A DNA stretch of 64,000 bases from Poecilobothrus nobilitatus. Taxonomy: Eukaryota; Arthropoda; Insecta; Diptera; Dolichopodidae. The notes under the pieces are model-generated. The model was not told where the DNA came from, ran no database searches, and saw only the letters and a program-made list of their open reading frames with translations. The stretch spans positions 69,936,416 to 70,000,415 of the forward strand of contig OX352774.1 in the NCBI GenBank assembly GCA_947095535.1. Direction: 5' to 3'. A program made the translations under genes and the position numbers. Positions 48,501-58,620 of this stretch are shown piece after piece (the stretch's first letter is position 1; every line of letters begins with the position of its first letter).

Positions 48501-50959
48501 CAAGTGAAGGGATTATAGCCCGTTTGCATAAAACTGAGCTTGAATTCAAATATCATTTTTTCAAATTAAAATTAAGCAGGAATTGGTATTTTTGTTTGAA
48601 AATTTCTTTTTTGAACTCTGGCTTAGTTTTATACTTGCGAGCCTATGAGTGACGAAATTTCGAAGCCAATCTTTTTCTGATAAATATATATGCAATTATT
48701 TATTGTATTACAGGTGCAAAAATTAATCAAAAAAAAAAAATTAAATTTAAATCTAAAGATTAAATTTTCATGTATTTTCGTTTTAAATTTAATATTATTC
48801 ATATCATTATGTTTCTAAATTAAGTTCCCTATTTTTTTTTATTTTAAAATAAGAATTCTGAAACACAAAAAAAGAAAAAAAAATTAGGCTTAGATTTTAA
48901 AAAATAAGTAAAATTTATAAAAAAAAAAAATAAATTGAAAAAAGAACAATTGAAGTTATGAATTTTAAAATTTTTCATTGTCTAAATAGAATGGATTTTT
49001 CTGAGTTTTTTTTTTTGGGATTTTTTAAAGATTTTACTGATTATTTTTGTTTTTCACAGAATAAATAGACAACACGAAAAAAAAAGAACCAATATATAAT
49101 AGTATTATAGGACGTATATGTATAAATATCTATGAATTTTATAAGATATAGGATATGTTTTCAAGAAGGTCACATTTGTTAAAACTTAAACAATATACTG
49201 AGAAAATTGGATAAAAATGGTTTTGGGAACAAAACACAAGATTTCAATTTTTTTTTAAATGAAGATGAAAATTGAAAATTTCGTTCACTTTTCATTTACA
49301 TTTTTTTTTTCTATTGTGTTTTTTATTTTATTTTATTTTTGAATAATTTTAAAATGTTTTTTGTTATTAGATTATTTTTGTGTTTGTTTGATCGTCATTT
49401 ATTTTTAGTTTCCTAATCACGACCTGTTTCAATTTCGAAATAACTTAATATTGTTGATATTGTACATTCTAACTATCTTCTAACTAGCACATTTAGCTAA
49501 CCTTTTAATATGTAAGATGTTCTTATACAACAACTTGTACAAAAACTCAAAGAGTGATTAATTGGATAACAATCAGTATTGTAGATTATTTTGTTAGAAA
49601 ATTGCTAAGGTAAAAATGTTTTTTGTACTTTTGTAAATTTAATATTTAAGCAAAAAAATTAAATTTATAATATAAGGATACGCTTATCATGATAACGGTA
49701 AAAATTGAATATTATGTACTACATATATACCAATTTTAGTACAAGCAAGTAACGCATTCTTACATGTACTTTAAACATTATCATAAATATTATGATATCC
49801 TTAGGTTATTTTGTATCTTATATCCGTTGTTTATTTATTGTTGTTTGTTTTTTTTTTTTTTTTGTTATTTGTTATATTTTTTATTTTTTCTTATTTTTGA
49901 TAACAAATTGAAATTTTTCTCTTGGAAATTTGTCAAAAACAAAAATTTAAGAACAATTTTGTCGTTACCTTACTATAATAGATTTTCTTTTTTTTTTTTT
50001 TTTTTTGCAAAAGATCAACACAAAATGACTGAAAATAAATTCTTTAAATGTAAGATTTTTTTATGTTACCTATATGTTATAGATTTTATTGTATTCTATT
50101 AATTTTTTTTTTTTGATTCTTATTTACCTGTGACAAAGTTTTCACAAAATATTTTGAGGAAAAATGTTTAAATGACTTCACATCAAAAAAAAAAAAATTT
50201 TCTTGAAGTTTTGATAGTTTTAAAAATATTTCAATGTAGAATTTTTGATGGATTTTATAAAATAATGTTTCAAAGTTCAAAAAAAACAAATAGTGAAGTT
50301 TTAAGAAAACCAAAAAAGAAATTAATTAAGAACTTATATTGCAAAATGGCAAGAACTGTAAATGAATTAATTGAATTCAAGCAAAACTTAACATAAACTT
50401 ATATATTTTTAGAAGTGTAAACCTTTTTTTTGCTTAAAGTTTCCTAACACTTTATTATTTATTTTAAACAATAAAATAATAATCAAGTTAACACGAAAAT
50501 GTTTAAAATGAATAAAATATATAAAATTATTTATTTATTCAATTATAACTAAACCTAAAAAAAAAAATAAAAAAATGGTTATATTTCACAAATTAACATT
50601 ATTAGCTTTAAAAATAACAAACATTTTTTTTTTTCGCTAATCTTAATCTAGTCTTAAATTAATTTATTTAAAAGAAGTCTTTTTGAATATTTATTTAACA
50701 ATATAAGTTTTTTTTTTATTTGCTTTTTTTTTTTTCCTTGGAAAGTCATATAAAAAACCAAGGTTATCAAGGTCAAAAATTTTAAAAGTATAATTAAAAC
50801 TTAATCCTAATAAAACAAATTTAACCTAACCCCCACCCCTTTTTTCTTCATGGACTTTTACCGAACTGTTAAATATTCGGGAAAAACCAACAAAGAAAAA
50901 ATTATTTCCAAAATTTAAAATAAAAAAAAAGAAAAACAATTTTTTTATATTTATGTATA

Positions 50960-51950
50960 CTAATAAGTATCTTCTAACCACCAATAAGTTCTGTTTAATG
51001 TTTTATCCCTATCCGGTATATACACGTCATATTTTATGATGATAGAACTCATATCATTAGAATCATAACTAATTTTTTTACACGTCGCCCTTCTATTATT
51101 GTAAAATAATATTGGGACGTATTGCTGGTTCTGTATATAACCATGCATGTCTAAGAATATAAAATGTTCCGGTGCGATGAACCCTGTATTTAACGTTTTT
51201 TGAATATATTCATTGTTGTGATAATATATTCTTGAAATTAAGCTATTTTCTACAACTATTGAAATGTTTTCTAATAAGATTGATAATGAAATTATCGATA
51301 CGGTATACTTTAGCTTGCTCGTAAATATATTTATTAGAATAGAAATGTAAATAATTGGTTTCAGGTTTCCTAATTTTATTTATATGTAATCTAATACATT
51401 TCCTCTCAAATTTCCGGAAAAGTTCTATTACACTACTATTTATGTTAAACCAAATAGATGCCCCGTATATTAAAATTGGTCTGATTAATGACTGATATGC
51501 AATTATTTTAACTCTCGAATTAATTGTTTTATTGTAAAATAACTTTTTGTACATCATGAATGCTTTGTTTCCTTTTGATATTGCCATTTTTACATGTTGA
51601 GAATAATTTAGTAAATAGTGCAACTGAACACCTAAATATTTCACAATACTTTTATTTGCTATTATATTGTTGATAGGATCTTTAATCGCAAAACTTCTTC
51701 AATTTTTTTTTTATATTTTCGTTGCAGTGTGCGTAAGAATCTCTGAACAAAATCGATTCGCATTTATTATAATTGATTTTTAAAACCAAATTTTACAATA
51801 ATCTGCTGTAAGATTAAATAACTTTTGAAAATTGTTTTGGATAACGTCCACCTCTTTGGCTCCAGAGTATAAAATCAAATCGTCAGCAAAAGCGATACAA
51901 AAATTATTACCTGCGATTCTATGTAAAAGCAAATAGATTAAAAATATGAA
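50960..51950 (-). pseudogene. 5'-truncated non-LTR retrotransposon, RT thumb and C-terminus
   Basis: An intact catalytic box reads CIAFADDLILYSGAKEVDV, with the FADD codons at 51890-51879. After a frame change comes an open frame, 51644-51243: KYLGVQLHYLLNYSQHVK, then SLIRPILIYGASIWFNI and FRKFERKCIRLHINKIRKP, the thumb signature of non-LTR ORF2. A frameshift near 51250 leads into a C-terminal extension (TGFIAPEHFIFLDMHGY ... NRTYWWLEDTY) that ends in a stop near 50960. Different from the 27.5 and 35.7 kb elements. It is younger-looking than those because long frames survive, but it is still broken. The clade is not resolved by eye. Confidence 0.8.
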
Positions 51951-52261
51951 ATGAAATGAATTCGATGAAATTTTTTAAATTGCATACTTTTTGGAGTTAA
52001 TATTAATTACATAGCTAGTTATTAAGGTCTGTTAATATTTTAATTGAAAGATTTAATGGAAAAAACTTTTTTTTTTTTAAAGTTTCTATCTATTAAAAAA
52101 AAATCTGTACATAGTATAGGGTTTGAATCAGTACTCCCTCTCATTTTGTTGGTTTTATGAAATAAAAATTATTAACTTTTGTTTTTGAGTTAATATAATT
52201 TAATTAAAATAGTTTTATAATATAGTTTTTCTTGGCATTGCTCTTATTAGCTCATTTTAAA

Positions 52262-52305
52262 AATTTGCTTATTAGTTTCACTCTATCGGTACTCTATCGA
52301 TACAT
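52262..52305 (+). repeat. Family A end fragment
   Basis: gcttattagtttcactctat then cggtactctatcgata, the terminal block of family A, without the rest. Confidence 0.5.
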
Positions 52306-52789
52306 ATTTAATGATATTTTTTTGGAATATATTATAAACATTTTTATGAATATACTATTATAACCTCATCTTTAATAATGTATTACTGACTGATAATATG
52401 ATGATAGTCTTATCACAAGAGATTATTTCAGTTTTTTAATAACTTTCGAAAATGTTAAGTTGTTAAAACTTAAACACATTATTTCTTAAGATACTTAATT
52501 AGGTTATTTTATTTACTTGAAATTGAAAGGTTTTTATGGAATTACAAAAACAATTTGTTTAGAGAAGGAATTTAGAAAATATCTTTAATAATTAATATTA
52601 ATTTTAATTCTGACAAAAATTAGGTTCGAGTGCACTTACAAAAAATTAGGCTTTGAGAAACAATATTTTAATAGGCACTCGAAATGGATTAACAAAACTT
52701 GAGAAAAATTTGTTACAAGATTTTTCAAAGACGGTAAATTCTTCTTACAAGATTGGACACAAATCGGAAGCAACATATTTTTTAGCACA

Positions 52790-53055
52790 GTATCGTATCA
52801 AAATGGGTTAATGTGAGCTTCTGTGCTAAAGCGTAATATTTTTGCAAATTTTCAACTCAATTATTGAAACTGTTTAAGCACGACAACAAAAAACTTAAGA
52901 AACTTCATTAAGGCCTGATGTCGAAACGGGTTAATGGATCGTAATTATATCAACGTAGTGAGTTTCTATGCTAAAGGAAAACACGTGATATACCTTATAA
53001 ATTCTTTCATAAATTCATTCCTCCTAAACCGGTGGAACCGATGTTTTTCTCGTTA
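52790..53055 (+). repeat. Unclassified diverged repeat upstream of the exon A donor
   Basis: aaatgggttaatgtgagctt ctgtgctaaag and gaaacgggttaatgg ... gtgagtttctatgctaaagg are related half-units. aattcctcctaaaccggtg and gaaccgatgtttttctcgtt have the look of transposon-derived repeats. No coding signal. Confidence 0.35.
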
Positions 53056-53163
53056 ATCTGAGACAAACAAACAAACACCCAAATACATAAACAAACACAT
53101 TTTCTGCTTTATTGCTTTATATTTTTAGATTAATTATAAATTTTTTTAATATATTAAACTTAC

Positions 53164-53942
53164 ATTGGATTAATATCAGATGCGGCTAAAGCTGATGTCG
53201 TTAAGTAACAAAGTGCTAAAATAACGCTCGACGCTGTGTATAAACTTAATGAATAGCGATAAATCGTACCGTTATGATTATTATTATTATTATTATTATT
53301 TAAATTTGTATTATTAATTTTATTTATATTTTTTTTATTAATTTTATTTTTATTATTAATATTATTATTAATTTTATTTTTATAATTATTATTATTTATA
53401 TTATTTGAATTATTAATATTTTTATTAATATTATTATTACATTTATTATTATTTTTATTATTATTATTATTATATCTACATGATAATAAGTTTTTGATAT
53501 TTTCTAAATTAATTAATCTTAATGCTAAATTGTTTCCAGCCTCCATATATTCCTGAGCAGTTTTATTCCAATATTCACGAAATATATAATATTGAGATTG
53601 TACATCTCTTTCTACTATTTGATTATGATTATATATTGATTTTTTATTATTATTAATATTTTGATTAATAATAATATTTTGATTTATTATATTATTATTA
53701 ATTATATTTTGGCAATTTTTATTTAAATTATTTAATAATATATTAATTGAATTAATATTGAATAAAAATGAAATTGATGAATTAAAATTTTTTAAAAATT
53801 TTAAAGAATTAAAATTATATTTATTATTTAAATATTGTGATGATTGTTTTTGATTTATATTTTTACAAGAATTAATATCAATATTATCAAATTTATTTTG
53901 TTTTGCTGTTGTAACTGTTGTACTGTCAAATATGGACCGCAT
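53164..53942 (-). CDS. pHCl-1: pHCl exon A: N-terminal Asn-rich coding exon with signal-like segment
   Basis: Codes residues 1-259 plus two bases of codon 260. The start chosen is the first ATG in the open frame after a good acceptor (pyrimidine-rich tract, then tttacag at 53959-53965). The exon ends at a consensus donor, GTAAGT at 53163-53158. Residues 1-105 and 156-223 are dominated by Asn, Ile and Lys, with runs of up to eight Asn coded mainly by AAT. Between them lies a compositionally normal block, residues 109-155, containing REYWNKTAQEYMEAGN. Residues 231-254 form a hydrophobic stretch ending TTSALAA, which looks like a signal peptide with cleavage near Ala254, just before SDINP. It lies far from the N-terminus, which is odd for a cleaved leader. 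Phase 2 joins exactly to exon B (AT+A, Ile). That the exon belongs to this gene is inferred from phase and position. An internal start such as Met132 is possible. Confidence 0.72.
53276..53475. repeat. (ATT)n microsatellites inside exon A
   Basis: ATT/TTATTA repeats on the plus strand, read on the minus strand as AAT (Asn) codons, interspersed with AAA (Lys) and ATA/ATT (Ile). They create the poly-Asn part of the pHCl N-terminus. Confidence 0.85.
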
Positions 53943-53958
53943 ATTATTTTAAAAACAT
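53943..53958 (-). promoter_or_regulatory. 5' UTR end of exon A with four-codon upstream ORF
   Basis: After the acceptor at 53959-53960 the exon opens directly with ATG TTT TTA AAA TAA, then one T, then the pHCl start ATG. The mini-ORF (Met-Phe-Leu-Lys-stop) ends one base before the main start, in another frame. If transcripts use this acceptor, translation of the channel would depend on leaky scanning or reinitiation. Confidence 0.5.
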
Positions 53959-55890
53959 CTGTAAATAAAAAAGGTGAAAAATAAAATTGATTAGTTTAAT
54001 TATTTATTTTTTTTGTGTATAAAATTTGAAGTTGAAATAACAATAAAAATTAATACAATAATATATTAATACATTTATTAAATAAATTCTTCTTTCCTTT
54101 CACCACTTAAAAAATTATTGCGAGCTAGTTTGACAAAATTTAAAATTAGGCCATTAACTTTATTTCACTACTGTTGATTTTCTTCAAATGGCATTACTGT
54201 GATTAAGTCATAATATTGGGGTTTTCACTATTCCACCATTGTAGCATGGCTATAGTATAATAACATTTTTTAATTCAGTAAATAACTGTTATGGAATTCC
54301 ATTCCAACTAAGCATCGGGTGGAATGCTAATGTATATTTCGATACTGTCAAAATCTGAGATAGTCTAAAAATTAATTTCGCATTGCATCTTCTTAAGAAT
54401 TTATTCCTTTCAGGGAATGGTAGTATTAGGAATCTAATATGGCTAAGTGTGACTAACTTAAAAGCTAAATAGCAGAAATAAACTTTGGAGTTCTTAAATT
54501 AGTTCCTTAGGACGAACATTTTTTGATGCTAGATTAGTAGTTTCTTAAAATTAAATCTTGTTAGCAAATTCTTTCCTTAAAATATTTATTCTAAACAGTT
54601 TCCGAGATAACGGGTATTCAAAGTATTATCTTAAAGTTTTTAAACATATAGTAATGCCGCAGAATATAGAAGATAATCGTTTAGATATCGAGAAATAGCA
54701 AAACTATGAGGTATTGTACTAATATCTAAGCCTTTTCATTAGCATTAATAGTTAAATAGTTACAAAGCCTTTAAATTTTAAAAATATTGATGTCACCGTA
54801 GACGACATTTTTTCATAAAAAATAGTTATTAACATATGATTTTTATCACATTTTCTAATTTATCAGAATCATAGCTGTAATTTATATTATTATCATTTTT
54901 ATTGTATTTTTGACCGTTTTCCAGAAAATTACATATTATATTGTGTGTCATAGAAATTTTGTTAAAAAATGTTCTTCCATGTTTTGCTTTTTTTTTTTGA
55001 AAAAGTATCAAGTTCACTTTTCATATGCAAGAAATTTTTCTTTATATATGATAGTATATTTAGTTATAATAGGGTATCATTTAACTAAAACACGCAGTGA
55101 ATCAAATACTATCAAATTAATTAAATCTAGGATAAAACCGTCATCATTTAAATGTGTTACCTACCATGCTGTAAGAAACCATGCAAACCATGTGACCTAC
55201 CATGCTGTAACCATGTAACTGAAGTGACTTAATTACAAAAATTAAAAGTAATGTTTGCAAGTATTGTTTGTTAATGGTTAGATCTGAAAGTATGGTAAAG
55301 TCTGTTTTTTAGTACTGATTTAATTTCATTAATATCGAAATTAGAACAATACCAATTTTTTTGCAACATTCTCATAATTGATTCGTTTCGATCATAATCA
55401 ATTCAATGACTTCCTATATTAAAGAGTCCAATAGATTTGATATTATTAAAATTTTTTCTATGTACTATTATAAACATTATACTGATCACTATTATACTGA
55501 TCATAAACATAATTTTTTGATGCATAAAATAGATATCTTCTAAAACTATCCGATTAGTTAAAGAATGAAGAGTAATTAATAGTAATCTATCCTAAGAAGG
55601 AGACAAATTAACTTGAAAATAAACTTGAAAATATTTTCTGAACAGATTAAAGTCTTGAATAATCGACTTACCGATTGGGGGATCAAATGTGACAGTCATA
55701 CTTCAAAGATTGATCTTACACAAATTTTATACATCAGGTGCATTATTATGTAAGAATCAACAAATTCCTTATATCGACTTATAACAAAGTCAAATGTTAA
55801 TAATTGACAACGATGAAATGTATATGATGTAAACTTAAAGACCTTAAAAAGATGTTAATGAAGTGTTACTAATGCATTATTTTTTAATGC
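53959..55890. other. Upstream DNA without recognisable gene
   Basis: Directly upstream of exon A; presumably the intron leading to an unseen 5' UTR exon. There is a ~20-bp direct repeat, tacctaccatgctgtaa with variants, at 55145-55165 and 55190-55215. The short frames at 54829-55218 lack any family signature. Confidence 0.5.
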
Positions 55891-55893
55891 ATG

Positions 55894-56152
55894 CCACATA
55901 ATTGTGGACACAGCCTTCCCTAATCAGACGTGGCTGTAATAACTCTTACGACATGTATGGGATTCGAACCCACACTCCCTAGGTATTTGCAGCGTATTTT
56001 ATGCGCTCTTACCACATAATTGTGGACACAGCCTTCCCTAATCAGACGTGGCTGTAATAACTCTTACGACATGTATGGGATTCGAACCCACACTCCCTAG
56101 GTATTTGCAGCGTATTTTATGCGCTCTTACCTACTAGGCCACCGAAGCCCCA
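55894..56152 (-). mobile_element. tRNA-derived SINE with a perfect 118-bp tandem duplication
   Basis: On the minus strand: ggggcttcggtggcctagta, perfect A box TGGCCTAGTAGG (56141-56130), perfect B box GGTTCGAATCC (56088-56078), body and tail. The segment 55894-56011 is repeated as 56012-56129 with no difference I could see. The second B box is at 55970-55960, but only one A box is present. The body lacks the ccccttacgacattt segment of the 26.2 and 30.9 kb SINEs. Confidence 0.9.
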
Positions 56153-56554
56153 GATATTAAATTTAATGAGCTTTAAATATAAAAATTATTTATATGTAAA
56201 ACTATTTAAAGAGTTTTTAAAAGAAAATTGAATTTATATTACATTATTTTTACAAAATTTACAATTTTTGATATAATTTGTATAAAAATTGAAAAAAAAA
56301 AAAAAAATTTTTTTTTTCCCTTAAAAAACGTTAAAAATTTATAAACAAAAAAAAAACTATAAAAATAATAATTAATATGAAAAGTCTAAGCCATTTATTA
56401 ATTTTTTTCTTAATATTTCAAAGAAAAGAAAACTTTAAAGTTTTTCCTTAATTCTTATTAAATTTTTAATATTCCATCATAAAAACAACAAAAACAAAGA
56501 ATGAATAAAACAGAATGAAGAACAAAAATAAAACACACAATAATTTTGTGAGAA

Positions 56555-56740
56555 GCCAAAGTGTGAAGCACACTTCAAACTAAAACCAAAAAAAAAAAAA
56601 ACAAAATGAAAATAAATTTTTTCAATTTTACCACACTTGTAAATTTTCTTTTTTTTTTGTTTTTGGCTTACACCCCCTCTGGCTACCCTAATTTAAACAA
56701 TTCGAGTGTGAAAATTCACACAAAAATGTGAATATTTGTG
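56555..56740. promoter_or_regulatory. Island with clustered GTGTGAA/CACACTT inverted motifs
   Basis: aagtgtgaagcacactt (7-bp arms, 3-bp loop), cacacttg, gagtgtgaaaattcacac (7-bp arms) and aatgtgaatatttgtgg fall within ~190 bp that is less AT-rich than its surroundings, about 2.6 kb upstream of exon A. They could be transcription-factor sites; loosely T-box-like half-sites. Function is inference. Confidence 0.25.
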
Positions 56741-57654
56741 GTTCTACACCATTTTCAGTTTTTTTTTTTTTTATTGTAATAAGTTCCAATTTTCATGAAA
56801 TAAAACAGAAATAGTCACATAATAAATTAACAAAAAGAAAAAGAAAAGAGAGACAGAAAGGGATAGCAAAAGCAGCAAAAAAAAAAAATTATAAAAATAC
56901 AGAAACGTCTGTTAATTGCTTTTAAATATTAAATTATATAATATAAACACCTGCATTATTTCAAATTAATTTATACAATATATAAAGGTATATACAATAT
57001 TTATTTAATTATTTATTTACATAACTATGTATTATACCCTTAATAAATAACTTGAAAGAAAAAAAATTATTTCTATATATTGTTTTGTAAATTCTAGACT
57101 CATGGTCTTCCTAAAGGGAATACACTTTTAGTTCAGATCAATTTAAACAAATTTAATTATTCAATATTTTGAAAAATTTAAAATTAAAAGCTGCGCATAA
57201 TTAATGTATAAAAAAAAAATTTTAAAGAAGATTTTCATTAAAATCGGAAGGATTGGGTACATCCGATTCCGCAAATTTATGTGTGCCAAACAGAGAGCCC
57301 TAACAGAGATTTTTTTGTACCTAAAAAAAAAAATAATACAAAGAACCGTTGTAAAAACTGCAGAATTCGGGTCTGCTTAAAAATACTTTATTCGATCTAA
57401 AGGTAGACTAAACATGTCCGTAAACCACCCATTTACTTCTAAGAAATTTATACGCATGCAGACGAACATCCTAAGCGCAGATAATAATAGAAAATTACTT
57501 GTCATGATAATCTTTATTGAAAGCACATTACATCGAACATCGCAAATAACATTTCGCTTTTGGTTTAAACTGTGTCCTTTGTAAACTGTGTCCTATATTA
57601 ATTAAAATTCATAATATTTTTGCAATAATTGTGAAATACTTAAAGTGGATTTTT

Positions 57655-58620
57655 TTTTGTTCTACTTCTTAATTTGAAAAATTAACTTATTAATTTTATT
57701 CTGTCTGTGTGTTCATCTGTCCATCCATCCGTCTGTTTACAAAACTTCTACACCGTTTCTGATAGAACAATAACATTAATTAATCATAGATAGGTCTCTT
57801 AAAATATTAATTTTGTAGAACAACTTTTTTATGTAGTCCCATCAATTACTGAACTACAACCTCTTAAAGTATATGATTTTGTTTTTTTCACATGTAAGGA
57901 TATACAAAATCTAGAACTATAGCACACAATCTTGAGTGAAGAAAGAATTTTTACAATTAGCATAATTTACTTTTGGGATTTTTTTTGAGCTTTTTTTATT
58001 TATTTATTTATTATTTGTACCGAACTGACATAAATGACAGCCGATATTTTTGGGGCCTTTGTCTATTAGACATGGGGGCCAACTATATTACATTTGATTC
58101 TTTTTATTTTGATTTTGTTAAATGTTGTCCCATATTCTAAAGTTTTGCAAAAGCACTATTGTTTTCGCTATACAGTGACCTTCATATGCTGGCTAACGCT
58201 TCCATCGGGGATATGTTGTGCTTCCAGAATCTAGTGGTTTCTGGGCATTCTAAATATATGTGTTCCACTGTTAGTCTTTCATTACAGAAGAAACAACATG
58301 GCTGAATACTGTTGTCGAACAGGTGTTTGTGGGTTGCTGGAGTGCATCCTACCCTTATTCTGCTATTTGAGCTTTCAGGATCAAATAGCAGACTTCAGAA
58401 TAAGACTTCAAGAAACGCAAAAAATTAAGATTTGAACATTAAATTCACATGTCTCATTATTTTTCACATTTTTTCTTGCATATAAAATTCTAAGAAAAGT
58501 TATAAAGATACAGTATTGATGCAGAGTCACAGTATTTCAATCTGTTTTTATTGTTTTTTTGGAAAATGTACGCCTTTAAAAAACTATGGTTTTAATTTTA
58601 ACTTGTTTAATTTTTATTTT
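57655..58620 (+). repeat. Dispersed repeat family A, plus copy split by a retroelement
   Basis: ttttattctgtctgtgtgtt then catctgtccatccatccgtc, tgtttacaaaacttctacac, ataggtctcttaaaatatta and a gtagaacaactttttta block on the left. The right part resumes after 58376 and ends near acgcctttaaaaaactatgg. The centre holds the retroelement at 57994-58365. Confidence 0.65.
57994..58365 (-). mobile_element. 5'-truncated non-LTR retrotransposon 3' end with CCHC motif
   Basis: The minus strand reads NSRIRVGCTPATHKHLF, then CCFFCNERLTVEHIYLECP, a Cys-Cys-His-Cys finger found at the ORF2 C-terminus in I/R1/LOA-type elements, and a stop after EALASI. A 3' UTR and a (TAAA)n-like tail follow (plus strand tttttttatttatttattta at about 57991). 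The 10-bp repeat tttgagcttt at 57984-57993 and 58366-58375 looks like its target-site duplication. It is inserted in a family A copy. Confidence 0.75.

Larger units (their letters stand above)
27155..53163 (-). other. 26-kb first coding intron of pHCl
   Basis: Bounded by GTAAGT at 53163 and tttcag at 27155. It contains three reverse-transcriptase fragments on the minus strand, one C-terminal retroelement fragment on the plus strand, three SINE copies, family A copies (28.3, 38.7, 42.8 and 52.3 kb), family E repeats and many microsatellites. No additional exon was recognised. Confidence 0.75.
7229..53958 (-). other. pHCl-1: Gene model: pH-sensitive chloride channel (pHCl), nine exons, 3' end not found
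   Basis: A Cys-loop ligand-gated chloride channel subunit; pentamers of this family form anion channels in the plasma membrane, and fly pHCl is known to be gated by pH. Nine exons join with matching phases (779 coding nt in the first, then 89, 65, 221, 83, 138, 153, 215 and 51) to 598 codons with no stop. Order: Asn-rich region 1-225, signal-like segment 231-254, ligand-binding domain about 260-474 (WLPDTYF at 349-355, Cys loop C392/C406, second pair C452/C463), M1 475-498, PAR 504-506, M2 507-524, M3 535-561, start of the M3-M4 loop to 598. The second Cys pair separates it from GABA receptors and fits the GluCl/HisCl/pHCl/glycine-receptor group. I matched it to pHCl from remembered M2-M3 and loop wording, not from a search. 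Introns are 26,009, 82, 71, 91, 1,429, 1,386, 115 and 15,737 bp. The M4 exon and stop codon were not found. Confidence 0.85.

Noticed and set aside
49764..50102. 112-codon plus frame rich in Phe and Tyr
   Set aside because: Made of poly-T tracts; no signature.
50172..50396. 74-codon plus frame ending ARTVNELIEFKQNLT
   Set aside because: The C-terminal part looks protein-like, but the start is in a poly-A run and nothing supports transcription; overlapped by an antisense frame.
55960..56141. tRNA gene suggested by A and B boxes
   Set aside because: There is no acceptor stem or anticodon arm fold, and the sequence continues into a SINE body present elsewhere in the window.
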